Of a DNA stretch of 64,000 nt, positions 39,243 to 51,912 are shown piece after piece. The DNA comes from Archilochus colubris. Lineage: Eukaryota; Chordata; Aves; Apodiformes; Trochilidae. The stretch spans positions 178,330,480-178,394,479 of the forward strand of contig CM041083.1 of assembly GCA_023079485.1 (NCBI GenBank), read 5' to 3'. The notes beneath the pieces are model-generated. The model had not been told where the DNA came from and made no database searches. It worked only from the letters and a program-made list of their open reading frames with translations. The translations under genes were made by a program, and so were the position numbers. Each line of letters starts with the position of its first letter. Position 1 is the first letter of the stretch.

Positions 39243-40400
39243 CATAGAATCATAGAATCATAGAATTAGCCGGGTTGGAAGGGACCTCAGAGATCATCTA
39301 GTCCAACCCTTGACCCACCGGAGCAGTTGCTAGACCATGGCACTGAGTGCCACATCCAGTCTTTTTTTAAATGTCTCCAGGGACGGAGAATCTACCACCT
39401 CACCGGGCAGTCCATTCCATAGCCTAATCACCCTCTCTGTGAAGAAATTCTTTCTAATATCTAACCTAAACCTCCCCTGGCACAACTTAAGACTGTGTCC
39501 TCTTGTCTTGTTGAAGGTCGTCTGTGAAAAGAGTCCAGTTCCCACCTCGCTACAGCCTCCTTTCAGGTAGTTGTAGACAGCAATGAGGTCTCCCCTGAGC
39601 CTCCTCTTCTTCAGGCTGAACAGCCCCAGCTCTCTCAGCCTCTCCTCATAGGGCCTGTGCTCGAGTCCCTTCACCAGCCTGGTTGCCCTCCTTTGGACCT
39701 GTTCCAGGACCTCTACATCCTTCTTAAACTGAGGGGCCCAGAACTGGACACAGTACTCGAGGTGTGGCCTAACCAGCGCTGAGTACAGGGGCAGAATCAC
39801 CTCCCTGGACCTGCTGGTGACGCTGTTTCTGATACAGACCAGGATGCCATTGGCCTTCTTGGCTACCTGGGCACACTGCTGGCTCATGTTCAGTTTCTTG
39901 TCAATGCAGACTCCCAGGTCCCTTTCTGCCTGGCTGCTCTCCAGCCACTCTGTCCCCAGCCTGTAGCACTGCATGGGGTTGTTGTGGCCAAAGTGCAGGA
40001 CCTGGCACTTGGCCTTGTTGAACCTCATCCCGCTGGAATCGGCCCAGCTCTCCAGTCTGTCCAGGTCCCTCTGCAGAGCCCTCCTGCCTTCGAGTTGGTC
40101 CACACTTCCTCCCAGCTTGGTGTCATCTGCGAATTTGCTGATGATGGACTCAATCCCTTCGTCTAAGTCGTTGATAAAGATATTAAACAGAACTGGGCCC
40201 AATACTGATCCCTGGGGGACACCACTGGTGACCGGCCGCCAACTGGATGCAGCCCCGTTCAGCACCACTCTCTGGGCCCGGCCCTCCAGCCAGTTCCTAA
40301 CCCAGCACAGGGTGCTCCTGTCCAAGCTGTGGGCTGACAGCTTTTTCAGGAGAATGCTATGGGGGACGGTGTCAAAGGCCTTGCTGAAATCCAGGTAGAC
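39243..40400 (-). mobile_element. CR1 LINE, 5'-truncated, long intact ORF2 frame
   Basis: Three CATAGAAT units at 39243-39267 on plus mark the 3' terminus. Read on minus, the element enters ORF2 at [14 protein letters not shown] and continues without a stop to the ORF2 end at 39330. It covers reverse transcriptase motifs [17 protein letters not shown] and FADDTKLG (the catalytic DD pair is present), then the thumb and C-terminal regions ending in LDVALSAMV. At 1.16 kb it is the longest uninterrupted coding stretch in the window. It is still only the 3' part of a CR1, since full elements are several kb and also encode an endonuclease. No promoter or 5' half is present, so it cannot move on its own. 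Confidence 0.97.
39330..40325 (-). CDS. CR1 ORF2 fragment: reverse transcriptase palm to C-terminus
   Basis: This is a 331-codon frame counted from the first Met. The frame is open further upstream to the truncation point at about 40,400, so this Met is not a true start. Motifs in order are the RT block around [11 protein letters not shown] (about residue 35), the catalytic FADDTKL (about residue 65), a region with [12 protein letters not shown] (about 135), and the conserved C-terminal block [19 protein letters not shown]. It lacks the N-terminal endonuclease and fingers. It is a transposon remnant, not a host gene. The intact frame points to a recent insertion. CpG-containing codons are still present, which also fits youth. 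Confidence 0.9.
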   Translation of the reverse strand: MDRSTLCWVRNWLEGRAQRVVLNGAASSWRPVTSGVPQGSVLGPVLFNIFINDLDEGIESIISKFADDTKLGGSVDQLEGRRALQRDLDRLESWADSSGMRFNKAKCQVLHFGHNNPMQCYRLGTEWLESSQAERDLGVCIDKKLNMSQQCAQVAKKANGILVCIRNSVTSRSREVILPLYSALVRPHLEYCVQFWAPQFKKDVEVLEQVQRRATRLVKGLEHRPYEERLRELGLFSLKKRRLRGDLIAVYNYLKGGCSEVGTGLFSQTTFNKTRGHSLKLCQGRFRLDIRKNFFTERVIRLWNGLPGEVVDSPSLETFKKRLDVALSAMV

Positions 40401-43400
40401 ATTGTATTCACCAACTGCTGCTAGGGTTAGTGGGCAGAAGCTGATTATTTTTGAAGAAGTAGTAAAGAGTGGGGGACAGAGCGTAATCTGGACTATTTAG
40501 AAATTCAGGATGAACACTGCACAGTTGAAGAAGATCCTTACATTTGTGGTGTGGAAGTAGCAAATATAAATATTTGGGAGGGATTCTAGACTGAAAGACC
40601 AAAACCAGAAGGAAAAACAAGCCTGAAGATTTCCCATCAGGAATCATATTTTACATATTTAGAGAGGCAAGAGATGTTTGAGTGTATATCCTGGCATGCA
40701 TTAAGTGTGAAAGTGTGACATTCCCAAAGCCCTTTGCCTCAGCTCAGGGATTGTAGTTCAGAGGCACCTGGTGTTCCTGGCATGTAATTATGACAAGCTG
40801 TGAAGGGAAAAGGAATTTTTTATGAGAGCAAGGGAAAATGGCTCCACAGCACAAATTCTACCTCCTCTATTAACAAACATTACAGGTTTTCACTCCTGCA
40901 CAGAGTAGAATCATTCTTCTGTTTCTTCAGTCAGTTCCCAATTTTGATGCACATGAATGATGCATTCAGCTTCTGCTGCTCAGCTGAAGGCTACAGGAAC
41001 TCCCAAGTAAGCAAAGAGTTTTATTTATCCCAGTTCAGCCCAAAACAAAACAAAACAAAAAAGTGTGAAGAGCAGAAAAAGATGTGATGTGATATGATCA
41101 AAAAATGTGGGAACTAAATGAGGAACCTGTTTTCTCTGTTTAAAATAGTGAAACCTTTACTCTATTTTTTTCAAAAATTGGGCTACCAATTGAAGTAATA
41201 TGGAAAAGCAGCACTCTGGCATGGGTTTGGACATTTTTATATGGTCCTCCCACCCCCTTAATTATCCTTTTAATCTTTATTTTGCATACATACATGTGAG
41301 AGAGATTCCCCATATGCTGAGACATTTTTCTGTTTATGTTCAGAATCTCAATAATTTCCAGTTCTATGAAATAATGTATATGATCTAAAGTACAGCTTTC
41401 TGTAGATAGAAGATTTTGAATTAAAGTAAACTTTTTCTTAAATCATAGGTCTTAAAGGACTGATGTTATGCAAAAATCTTGATTATACTCAATAGGAATG
41501 ATTCTACAACTGTGCATCACCTTGAGCATTTTACTGGAATATTGTGTCATAGGGATGTGCATTAAGCCTGAACTCCTTTTGTATTTACACCACTTGAAAA
41601 TCAATGGAATGTCCATTAAGGGAAGCACAAGAAGTGCCTTGCACACTTTTTTGCCTCTTTCCCTGGGTGCTAAGCTCAGCTGCTCAGCAGTGTGATTTAA
41701 AATCTTATTATTATAAACCTTGGCCAGAGGGCTTTCTGCCTACCAAAGGAGTCACAGAACTGAAAGCAGTAATAAACCAGAACAGGCAGAGATAAGAGAC
41801 AGCTTCTGCTGTAAGAATCAGAAGAATAGAGGACAAAATAAAAAAAGAAGGCAAAATGTTTAGTTCTCTCAGCTTCTCTTCAGGGAAGTGAGAATTCATT
41901 GTTCAACATAAGATTGACTTACAAGCTTATGATGAGAAATCCAAAGTCCTGGGATGTAGCTGTGGGCCAGTTGAGGAAAGACAAGGATGCTGACAGTCTT
42001 TAGGGTTCAGATTACTGAAGTGGCTGTAGAAAAAACAGGGAGTCTTCCCTTTGGGGTGACAGAAAAACATACAGACAGTCTAAGTAGGCTGAGGGAAGCT
42101 GAATATTTTGTCACGTTTCTGGAGTTTGCATGAACCCTATGGTTCCATCCAGCAGCAGAAACTGCAGCAGTGGCTGATGCAGCAGTGGTGTGTACAGCCA
42201 GAGGTGCAAATCACTGCAGGGTGTGTGCTTGCAGGTAAAGACCTTGGTTTTCCACCATTAACCACCCAAAGCACTAAGGGTTTTTTTAAAAAAACCTTAT
42301 TATTTAGCTTTTTAGATCCAGGCATCTGGGTTGTGGTTTTTTTCACCTGATGTTAGACCTCTTCATTGGAGCTATTTCCTTGAGTCAGTGGAGAGGAGCA
42401 TTTCATTGAAGACAATTAGGTTAAATAACTCTTGTTCTGCAAGGTTTCTTGTTGTCTGCTGACTACAGAGGGAGCCTGTCAGAAGAGAAATGTTCAGTAA
42501 ATTTGAGCAAAATAGAGCAGAAAATCTAGCATTAGAAAATATTAGTTTGAATCATCAGACAGTGTAAAACAAAGAGCGCCAAGTTGCCTCATTTTATTTG
42601 TCCCTTATGAACTAGTTAGGCCAGATAGTTGTATTTACTGACATAAATGGAGCCTATGCACCAAAGACAACTACTAGAACCACCTACTTGAACAAAAAAC
42701 AAAATCTACTTTCTCTGAAGATCATTTCTTGCAGAGCTGCAGGTCCACCAAGTAGCTTCTAGACCAGTAAGAACAACTGCTTTAAAAGTGGTCTTGGGGA
42801 GAGATGTTATCTCTGTGGCTTGATTGCAGCTTTTCACCACCGTAGTCTCTCTTGCTTTTGGAAAGGGAGATGAGGGAATCCTAATGCTTATCACCCAGGG
42901 AATTGTTGAAGCCCAGAGGCAAAAATTAGGCACATCCACCTGACTATGAAGAGTGGTACCTGTGAGGCTAAGGGGAGTGTGAGGAGATGTAGCAGTAGAT
43001 GTCTTTATAGGTATAAGCAGGCATTCATAGGATTAAAGGGAGTTCCAAGATTGATTTCACCAAGGGAAAGAGGAAAAGGAAATTTAGAAGTTTAAGAATT
43101 TAAAAGATAGTATGGTTGAAATCAAGACTTTTCATGTGACCAAGAGGTGTGTGATGAGACAGAGATGTTTAGTGTGCGGGTAGGTTCCTCCCTACTGCCC
43201 CAAGAGTGACAGGAGCACAGAACTAAAGGAGAAGGCTGTAGTTAAGGCCAGATGTGGTGTGCTTGAAGCAGATGTTGACTGCCTTACATGAGGCCAGAGA
43301 GGTGCAGGACATTGGAAAATGTTTGTGTGGAGTGCCATGGGGCAACCTGCTTTGCTCATGTCATGTGCCAAGAGGAAAGCACAAGTATACAGGCAGGCAA

Positions 43401-44619
43401 GCAAGGACACCTGCAAGCAGAAAAGTTCTACAGAATTTCAACTTCCACACTAATACAAATGAGAACAGGACAGCAATGGATGTGTGTAAGTATTTGACCA
43501 CTTTCTGAGGAAATACCAACACCAATTAAAACGAACCCTGAAAACAAAATAATGGAAAAATATAGCTCTTCCCCTGTCTGTGACATCTCATGATTGAATA
43601 GGACTTGCTGCCTGCTGAACATATACTCCACACATTAAAGAAATGTGATATTAAATATAAGTAAAAGGAAAAGTACTGTACTACTTACATGCAAGAAAAA
43701 CAAGTACTGGCACTGAGAGCCTTGAAAGCATTTAACTTGATAAAAATCCAATGGGTGACAGAGCTATGAAGAGACACTTTGTATACTGAATATATTCAGT
43801 AAGCTTTTCCTGAAGTGTCAGAAAGCAAAGCTTCATTCTCAGCATCCCAATTGACCTTCAGTCTACAAATTCAGTGTCAGGGGTGCATGTGCTGGAGGAT
43901 TTGCAAACTAAATTAGGCCAGAACCACGGAAAGAATATCATTATTTTGACTATTTGGCTATAACAGGAAAAAAAGAAAAAGAAGATGCCACGGGGCTGTG
44001 TTTGATTATCTCTTACCAAAACAGGAGAAACTCCTGGCATAATCAAAGCCAGCATCAGCCACTCGACAGAGGCAAAAGCATTAACAGAAACCTGCCATGC
44101 AGTGGGGACTCAGGGTAGCTACTGGAATACTTGGACTGCAGTGTATCATTTTCACCTCTCTTCCTGGGCCATAGAATTCCAGGGTATTTGACATGTTTTC
44201 TGCACAGGTGATATTTTAGGAAAAGGTTTGTGAAGTGTTAAAAGAGTGAGAGGAATGCAAATATGTCAAAGATGCTCTAATAACATGAAAAACAAAATAT
44301 AGTCCTATTCATACGATGAAGCTGGCTTAACCTGAAACTGGTTCACAGCAATGGCAAGTCAGAGTACAGGTGATTTCTTTTGATCATGTTTTGGAAAAGG
44401 AAAACATCACAATTGAAGGAAATATTAAAATAACAAAATTACCAGGCTAGGTGATCAGCTTAGATAAAAGGCACTTTTGTTGCTGTGTCCCTTTGAAAGG
44501 GGAAAAATAATTTGTATGCATAAGAAACTGCATTGAAGCTTTACAAGTATGTTTGAGAGAGAACATCTTAAGCAGGTAAAATGAGAAAGGAAAGCCTGAA
44601 TTTGAAAGCCCCAACAGAA
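40401..44619. other. Non-coding stretch (former RXFP2 intron)
   Basis: No RXFP2 exon is recognised here. An (AAAAC)n tract lies at 41041-41062. Open frames are short and unrelated on both strands. Confidence 0.45.
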
Positions 44620-44800
44620 GAGCTGAGTGATGGCCTCTGCATATGTGACAACTGACAGAGACATGTGACAATGTGTGTGTAGCATCCAGCCAGGCCTTAT
44701 GACTGACACAAACAGTGTTATCACTATGGCTGTTTCAACAGCATCATGGGAATGCTCGTGCCCATTATACAGAAAGATTAAATCCCAAGTTGAGAATTCC
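44620..44800 (-). pseudogene. RXFP2: Possible RXFP2 remnant: TM3-TM4 region (weak)
   Basis: In the minus-strand frame across this interval, IVITLFVSVIRPG lines up with the RXFP2 segment after TM3 that ends in NIRPG, about 7 of 13 residues by memory. Preceding and following residues match only sporadically and would need small indels. The position fits, between the LRR exons at 47 kb and the TM5-TM7 exon at 35.5 kb. Chance similarity in a 115-codon open frame is possible. Confidence 0.3.
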
Positions 44801-46829
44801 ACAGCTTTGGTCCAAGGACAGGGATGCCTTTGACACCTAATTCAGGATCAGCAGTCCCTGTATTTCCAAAGAACCTGCTCCTGCCTCAGCTATTCCCAGC
44901 TCTCTGAAAAGACCTTGTGAAAGTACCCCTCTTGTCACTGGGATTAGACAACCTGATGTATTATCTCTTACACTTCTAGCAAGACACAGGGGGGGGTTGC
45001 TTTTTGACAAGAATTTCGGATTTTATTTGAGGATTCAATTTGGCTGTTGTCTGGGCCCAAGCCAAGTGCCACTTTTTTCCCCACACAGTTTTAAACTTTA
45101 AAGCCTCTTTTTTTGATTGTATACTGTCTATCCCATGAAATAAAACACCTGTCATCCTGTCACTAGGGCTTCTGGAAAAATGAGTGATTACTCAGATCAC
45201 TTTGTTCCAGCCCTGCTAGATTTTGGGAGGGTGGCATTATGTCTGTCTTGCATTCTTTGTTCCTGTACCACTTGTTCTGAGCTGGAAACATAGATCAGAC
45301 AATCATTTTGACAGGCAAGTTGTACTCTCACATTGGCAGTGCAGTATCTGTCACAGTTGATGTGCTCTCACATTGAAATAACTTCACTTTTCCTCGCTGG
45401 TCAAGGATTATATAGCAGCAGAGTGTGTCTCCATCCATATTTCAGAACAATGTCCTGGTTTATGATTATTGTCTCATCCCTGTGGTAGTTTATGGACTAG
45501 AATATTGATATTTACTGCCTCTAATTCTGCGCATAATAATGGATTGTAATGCACTTGAAAAAGAATCTAAAAGGAAGTTATTCTGGCAGAGATGGTTCAT
45601 AATTGACAAAATTATCTGTCAAAAAGCATTTGAGTTGCCCTGGAGATGCCAGTTTGAGTTGCCCTCGTAGAGCTGGCTGATAAGACACAAGACCTACAAG
45701 AGACCTGTGGCCTCCTGGATTAGCAGGTGACCAGGTGGGATAGATACCCCAGGGCATCTCCAACAGTATCAGACTCCTATCTGCTGGCAGCTGGATAAGC
45801 CAGGGTGAACACAGGCACTGGGACATGGAGAGTGGCTCATCTCAACCTAGACAAGCTCCTGGTTTGCTAAATGTTTGCTGCACCTAAGCAACCTAAGATG
45901 GTTTCCTCCATCTAAGTATTATTTGGCATGTCCTGTGGTGTCTGAGACATCTGTGTGGGCAGGAAAGCCAGGACACAGGACCCAGGAGGCACCAGAGTTC
46001 CTGGAGCAGCAGCTGGAGAACAGGTAAAATGCTGTAGAGAAGTCAAATAGCACCAAGCATTTGACTCCTGGGCAACTAAACTAATATCCTGATTTTTGCT
46101 CTTCCTGAAATCACCTGAGACACCCTGCTCACCTGGTTGCTTGTGGACATGTAACTTCCAGGGCTGTACAGAAAGGAACTGTGTATTACCCTCTGTGTTG
46201 GCTTGCAGTATGCACTGTTGGGCATAGGAGAAACATATTAGTGAGCTTCAGGAAATCTGTCCAGATTTAAAAATTCAGATTAATTCAGGATTTTTTCCTT
46301 TTGCTTAACAAAGCCAAACTTTAAGACTTTAAGAAGAACATTTTGTTATTCTTTTGGACAGCTTCTTGAGGAAAAACCATACGGCACAGGATGACAATTT
46401 AAAAAAATAATAATTTATAAACTTTCTTTTAAACCTTGAATCCAATGAAATCATAAGATGTACTCTCAGATAAGGATGAATCTTTGGAAATAAGAAATAA
46501 GAAAAGTCCTGAATTTGAGCTTTGTGTAAAATCCTTACTTAAAAAAAAGGCTGAATTGTCAGCCCTGTGAAGTGTTTTATGAACCACCCCAAAGGAAGGA
46601 GAGTTTACAGCAGTTCTAAAATACTTATTACCATTTATTTAGGTCCTTATTTTTCCATGTGCTCTAGCTGTCCTTGTTGTGTAATTTGTTCTTAATTCAT
46701 GTATTTTGATTGCTCTTAGGCTTATCATTTGTGAATAGCAATAAACCTAAGCAAACTGTGTGCCATTCATATATTTTGGCTTGCTACCTTTGGGTGTAGA
46801 GCACTCCTGTAGAAATAGAAATCTGAAGT
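44801..46829. other. Non-coding stretch (former RXFP2 intron)
   Basis: No gene recognised. A short local duplication of TTTGAGTTGCCCT occurs at about 45,629 and 45,651. TM1-TM2 coding sequence of RXFP2 would be expected in or near this interval but was not found by eye. Confidence 0.45.
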
Positions 46830-46905
46830 GAATTCAGCATCAGAGAGAATAGCTATCAATACTTTACAAGCTCTTTAAAATAGATTAATATTTCTGCAGG
46901 AAAAA
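46830..46905 (-). pseudogene. RXFP2: Possible RXFP2 remnant: last LRR exon (weak)
   Basis: On minus, a very good acceptor (eight T then CCTGCAG) at about 46,894 precedes a frame reading NIN, then LF, a stop, and RACKVLIAI. This could match the RXFP2 segment NINTRMFQPMKNLSHI with an in-frame stop and small indels. It lies in the expected place, right after the LRR exon at 46.96-47.03 kb. The match is short and not decisive. Confidence 0.3.
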
Positions 46906-46958
46906 AAAGGATATCACTTAGTGCACTACCTCAGTAAAATATTTCAGGTTTTGCTTAC

Positions 46959-47030
46959 AGTGATTAAAGCTGATGAAGACTTTCAAATCTATCCTCAGAG
47001 AGATGAGAAAGTGGATGGAAAGATTGCTTA
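46959..47030 (-). pseudogene. RXFP2: RXFP2 remnant: LRR exon with in-frame TAA
   Basis: On minus, 72 bases end at CT|GTAAGC (donor intact, GT at 46958-46957). The frame reads QSFHPLSHLSEDRFESLHQL, then TAA, then SL, against the RXFP2 repeat ending NQFESLKQLQSL. The stop replaces the Gln codon. The homologous acceptor position lacks AG, although an AG three bases inside could serve. Only ~90 bases separate it from the next upstream LRR exon. Confidence 0.75.
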
Positions 47031-47120
47031 AAGAAAGATAAATTTATGTATTTTGTTTCAGGAAAAAGACAAGCTAATGCGTTACATTTTTAAATTCAGG
47101 TGAGAGTTCTTACAACTTCC

Positions 47121-47191
47121 AGCTTTTGTAAATACTTCAGGTCTATAAAAATCTAATGTAGCAATTTGATAATCATGTTCCTGGACACATC
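47121..47191 (-). pseudogene. RXFP2: RXFP2 remnant: LRR exon with stop and broken donor
   Basis: On minus the frame reads DVSRNMIIKLLH, TAG, IFIDLKYLQKL. It aligns with the RXFP2 repeat [22 protein letters not shown] at about 12 of 22 positions, including the distinctive DLK-LQKL end. The exon is 71 rather than 72 bases, implying a 1-base deletion near its start. It is followed by GGAAGT where GTAAGT is expected, so the donor is mutated. The acceptor AG is present. Stop, indel and splice lesion occur together in one small exon. Confidence 0.78.
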
Positions 47192-47324
47192 CTTTGGAGA
47201 AATAGAGAACAAAAGCACTTAGATTCTTCCTTAGTATTCTACTCGTCCCTTTCAATACAAACTTGTAAGAACTCCAAGGCACAGATTTTCTCCTTTTTAT
47301 AGATGAGGAGGCATGCTAACTTAC

Positions 47325-47396
47325 TTGAAATTTTAATAGGAGTAAAATTATCTTTTATCACTACTTCAGTTCATCCAGTACTTCCTTGTTCTGATT
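47325..47396 (-). pseudogene. RXFP2: Possible RXFP2 remnant: LRR exon (weak)
   Basis: A donor TTTCAA|GTAAGTT lies on minus at 47325/47324. The 12 codons before it read VIKDNFTPIKIS, compatible with VPEKTFSSLKNL of an RXFP2 repeat (V, F and K in register). The upstream half contains a stop and little similarity. Position between the exons above supports it. Confidence 0.35.
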
Positions 47397-47473
47397 TTAT
47401 CCATGTCACTTTGAAGCCAGTCAGTACAGGCACTGATGTTTGGCGATTACTAAACATGGATCATTTTAGCTCT

Positions 47474-47540
47474 GATTCATCGTAACGAATTCAGCTGAGG
47501 TATCTAATTTGGGAACCTGGTTGCCTGAGGGTCTCTCTGT
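47474..47540 (-). pseudogene. RXFP2: Possible RXFP2 remnant: LRR exon (weak)
   Basis: The minus strand contains a CTCAGGCAACCAG block and, after a gap, ATACCTCAGCTGAATTCG. These resemble the nucleotide sequence of the RXFP2 repeat coding for LEGNRIKYLTNSTF. Frame is not maintained. It is supported mainly by its order next to better remnants. Confidence 0.3.
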
Positions 47541-48157
47541 AATTTATGAACTTAATCATTGCTGAGAGGCGAGATGAATCAAAGCCTAATTACATAGATG
47601 TGAAGCTTTTACATTGAAGAGAGGTAGAACATGGATAAAACAAAGAAAAAGAAGCTATAAAAAAAAAATTCCACCGTAAATTCAACCCTGTGGATGTCCT
47701 GGCAGGAAATCAGTGTCTGTAACAAATGACACTCTTGCTACCCTCCTTCCACATCAAGTAGCAGCCTGTTTCAATCACTCCTGTCACCCCAGTCACTGAC
47801 AGCTCCCCTTCTCCTTCAAGCTTTCCTCTCTTTTCCACTTTGACACCTTCTGCAGCTGGTTTATGTTTCTGCCTAAACATGTCATACCTCATAATGAAGG
47901 AACCAAAACCCAGATGCAGTGTGACTACTTTATATGCAGATGAGCCTAATGCTCATCTTATCCCCAGGGGAAGTGGCAGTCTCAAATCTTAAAGCAGGTG
48001 CCTAAGTTCCCCAGACAGCTACTGGGAGAGGCTGTTTTGTCTCCGAAGTACAGACATGCCACCCCGGCTGTCTTCCTATAGACTGCACATGGAATGGAGA
48101 TACCATCGGTGTGTAAGCTTGAGCAAAATGCTGTATGGGCTCCAGAGGACCGAGTGC

Positions 48158-49185
48158 ATCATAGAATCATAGAATTGGCTGGGTTGGAAGGGACCTCAGA
48201 GATCATCGAGTCCAACCCTTGAACCACTGTTGCGGTTGCTAGACCATGGCACTGACTGCCACATCCAGTCTCTTTTTAAATATCTCCAGGGATGGAGAAT
48301 CCACTACTTCCCTGGGCAGCCCATTCCAATGCCTGATCACCCTCTCCGTAAAGAAATTCTTTCTAATATCCAACCTAAACTTCCCCTGGCACAACTTAAG
48401 ACCGTGTCCTCTTGTCTTGCTGAGAGTTGCCTGGGAAAAGAGACCAACCCCCACCTGGCTCCAACCTCCTTTCAGGGAGTTGTAGAGCATGATGAGGTCT
48501 CCCCTGAGCCTCCTCTTCTCGAGGCTGAACAGCCCCAGCTCCCTCAGCCTCTCGTCATAGGGTCTGTGCTCGAGTCCCTTCACCAGCCTGGTTGCCCTCC
48601 TTTGGACCTGCTCCAGGACCTCAATCTCCTTCCTGAGCTGAGGGGCCCAGAACTGGACACAGGACTCAAGGTGTGGCCTCACCAGAGCTGAGTACATGGG
48701 CAGAATCACTTCCCGGGATCTGCTGGCCACGCTGTTCCTGATACAGGCCAGGATGCCATTGGCCTTCTTGGTCACCTGGGCACACTGCTGGATCATGTTC
48801 AGCTTCCTGTCAATCCAGACTCCCAGGTCCCTTTCTGCCTGGCTGCTCTCCAACCACTCTGTGCCCAGCCTGGAGCTCCCCATGGGGTTGTTGTGGCCAA
48901 AGTGCAGGACCCAGCACTTGGCCGTGTTAAACCTCATCCCGTTGGAATCAGCCCAACTCTCCAGTCTGTCCAGGTCCCTCTGCAGAGCCCTCCTGCCTTC
49001 CAGCTGATCCACACTTCCTCCCAGCTTGGTGTCATCTGCAAATTTGCTGATGATGGACTCAATCCCCTCATTTAAATCATCAATGAAGATATTAAACAGA
49101 ACTGGGCCCGACACTGATCCCTGGGGGACACCACTGGTGACCGGCCGCCAACTGGATGCAGCCCTGTTCAGCACCACTCTCTGGG
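48158..49185 (-). mobile_element. CR1 LINE, 5'-truncated, long open ORF2 frame
   Basis: The terminal CATAGAATCATAGAAT lies at 48159-48174 on plus. Minus-strand ORF2 is open from the truncation at ~49,185 to 48,239, covering RT motifs [17 protein letters not shown] (Ser in place of the usual Leu after GSV), FADDTKLG, and the C-terminal block ending LDVAVSAMV. The open frame runs a few codons into unrelated flank at its 5' side. It is closely related to the 39.2-40.4 kb copy and of the same young subfamily. Confidence 0.97.
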
Positions 49186-49204
49186 AAGCTGAACACTTGT
49201 ACAC
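48239..49204 (-). CDS. CR1 ORF2 fragment (reverse transcriptase, partial)
   Basis: A 321-codon frame in which the first ~6 codons (MYKCSA) come from flanking DNA. The rest is CR1 ORF2 from just before the RT SGVPQGS motif to its natural end. The catalytic FADD is intact. Endonuclease and N-terminal RT are missing through truncation. Transposon remnant, with no host function implied. Confidence 0.9.
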   Translation of the reverse strand: MYKCSASQRVVLNRAASSWRPVTSGVPQGSVSGPVLFNIFIDDLNEGIESIISKFADDTKLGGSVDQLEGRRALQRDLDRLESWADSNGMRFNTAKCWVLHFGHNNPMGSSRLGTEWLESSQAERDLGVWIDRKLNMIQQCAQVTKKANGILACIRNSVASRSREVILPMYSALVRPHLESCVQFWAPQLRKEIEVLEQVQRRATRLVKGLEHRPYDERLRELGLFSLEKRRLRGDLIMLYNSLKGGWSQVGVGLFSQATLSKTRGHGLKLCQGKFRLDIRKNFFTERVIRHWNGLPREVVDSPSLEIFKKRLDVAVSAMV

Positions 49205-51912
49205 CTGGAAGGTGACAAGTCATGGGGAGAGATTGAGACCTTGATTTTCAGTGCATACAGTTGCAGTGTAACACCTGGAAAGCCTTTGAATAAATTTCCT
49301 CCCTGCCTCCAATGCTGCCCTAAGCACTGCCTGCAGCTCCCTCTTGCCAGGTTTCTTTCTGTCCTTCTGCCTCCTACCTCAGCTTGGGCAGGAAAGGTGC
49401 AGTACACTCACAGGTTACAGGCATGGAGTTGCTCACGCTGTATAATTTAAAAATAGATTTTAGAAAGCTCACAGTTCTTCCAAATCTTCTTATGAGGAAA
49501 TTGCATTTGCAGGCAGCAAGCAAATTTTATTTCCACAAAGAAACCTGTAAAGTAAATATATATTTGAATGAGTACTTAATAATTCAATTTAATGTGGAGT
49601 GCTAATTTCATATTTCAGGATGACTACTTGGCTTTTTATGTTTCTGGTCGTGTTACAAGTTATGCAGGATTAAAGGCTCTGGTATTTGCTATCCAGACAG
49701 AAATTTTACATGCTCAGATTTAGCTGTTTTTGTGCTTGGTCTCACTGCAGTTGTTACAGTCCTACTTCTGGGAATTCATGTTCCTCACTGGTAAGACGCC
49801 ACATGTGTAACTACAAGGAGCATTTTCTATTTTTTAACTTGTATTTTTTTATGAACATGATCCTCCTTCAGATTCTGCTTTTCTTGTCATGTGTATTAGT
49901 TGAATATAAAAAACTTTGAAATGTGGGTTATTGCTTTATATCAATGCATTTAATTTTTGCAGCAACAAAAAAGCCAGCCTGAAGGAGGAATGGATTTAAC
50001 ACCAAAAAAATATCTGCACTGAGATACGGGCATGCTGTATCCTTTCTGCTTCGTGATCAGATTGCAGGTCTCAGGATTTAGTGGAGTTTTAAAAGCACCC
50101 TGGTGCTCATGATCTGCTCACAAGGCAGAACCAGTATAGTGTGGCTGATTCTTACTCTCTTTGTTGAAACAAGTGATGGTGACAATTGCCAAAATGTGCC
50201 ACGTGGCTGGGAGTACAATAATGCAATGAATTGTAAAGATCTCCTTGACAATAGTGCAACTGTCCTGATGGGGCTTTATATATTGACACAAATCCTGTGT
50301 CGAGGACTGAGAGTTCCACATATTCAAAAGTTTTTTGTTGCCTTCTTTTCATATTTCTTTTTCTTACAATAGTGTGAGCACATCACATTCCAGGAGGTGG
50401 TATTAGTTAAGGCCTTAACATGATTGCCTTCAAAATCCCTGAATAACAATAAGGAAAGTGGTTTTATTTGTGTGTAGTGTAGCAGCTTTGCAGGAGGGAG
50501 TTTAAGCTCTAGGCTAGTCTTTTTTTGGACCTTCCTTTTTTCTTACAAAATCAGCTCAAATTTATTGCCTAATTTTGAATATGGGTGTAAATATCAAATA
50601 AAGCAAGTTATAACATTTCCTTGTAATTTTATACACTGATATTTCTTACGTGTAATCTGTGTAACAACAAAAAGAGACCACTAGGTGGAGATTTTACACT
50701 TAATTTCTATTTATATCTATATATTCTAAATTGCACTCTGGATAAACATGTATTCACAATAACCAATTATGTCTTCATTGGGAAACTAAAGTGAAAGAAT
50801 TTTGCTAAACTCATGAGAGTCATGAGAACAAGAGGCAGCTGTAAAGACCTATGTTGGCTGCATACTGTGGTATTTTTTAGACAGTCATTTGAAACACTGA
50901 AAAATTGAAAACCACTGAATTTCTATTTAAAACATTGAAAAACTTGAAACATTGTGAGGTTCAGCTTTGGGAAGGTTATACTTTTTTAGTGTGTCACAGC
51001 TTTAGCAGAATACACAAAGGATAAATGTGTATCAATAAAAAAAGATACATTAATTTATCAAATGATAATTTTGCTTAATTTACTTACACCCAGTTAATAA
51101 GAGGCATTTGAGTATAGATCTTGGGAAGAGTCTCAAGTGAATAGATTATCATTGATCTTCATAAATTAAAACATGGTTAGGAAACAAAACATTTTATCAT
51201 ACTTCATAACACAATATGTAAGCGTAAGAAAGACACAAATGTAAGAAGAATCCAAAGTTAGATTCACTTACATTGCTTCAAAATTTAAAGGAAATTTTGA
51301 CTTCACAGAAAGTAAAAGAAAGAAAGATTTTTTGGTTTGCCAGTAGCAGAACATAGCAAAAAAAAAATTACTTTTGATACTAGCTTATTAATTTATTTTA
51401 TATCTAGGCAATGGATTAATTAAGTATCTGAGAAATATGCTAAATGTAACAACTCAGAAGAAATGTGTTTATTAAATAATTTACATTCTCAGTACATTTA
51501 CTGCAGTTTTCCCACATGTCCTGTGGCTTTTCTCAAACTCTTTCCCATTGGAGCTGGTACAGGGTGGAAAGGTATTTCTGCTCCTGTTCCATGCATCAAT
51601 GCTGCTGCTCTCACTCTGTGGAGCCTGGTCCAAAGGATACTGGTGCCAGCTCTGGTGCCAGCAGCTGCCTGCCTGAAACAGCTGAATAAACGAGTCATTA
51701 AAGACACAAAGTTCTTCATCTGCTTTGCCCTCAGCCAAGAGACTAGCAGCAAAAACTTAAATTTCCATTAGCAAAACCAGATAATTTATTTGCCTGGATA
51801 ACATTAAAACTGGATGCCAGCTTTTCTGATAAAACAAGATTATGCCTTACAGGTTCTGGTTTACTTGCTGAGTGTCAAGTGTGCTGACTGTGTGGTTCTG
51901 GAACCTCCAACA
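49186..51912. other. Non-coding stretch (former RXFP2 intron)
   Basis: No clear RXFP2 exon was found, although one LRR exon should lie between 47.6 and 53.4 kb. Several short open frames occur, with no motif. A CCACTAGGTGGAG motif at about 50,680 resembles part of a CTCF site but is not enough to call one. Confidence 0.45.

Noticed and set aside
50678..50692. CCACTAGGTGGAG, CTCF-like motif
   Set aside because: Only part of the consensus matches, and single short motifs are expected by chance in 64 kb.
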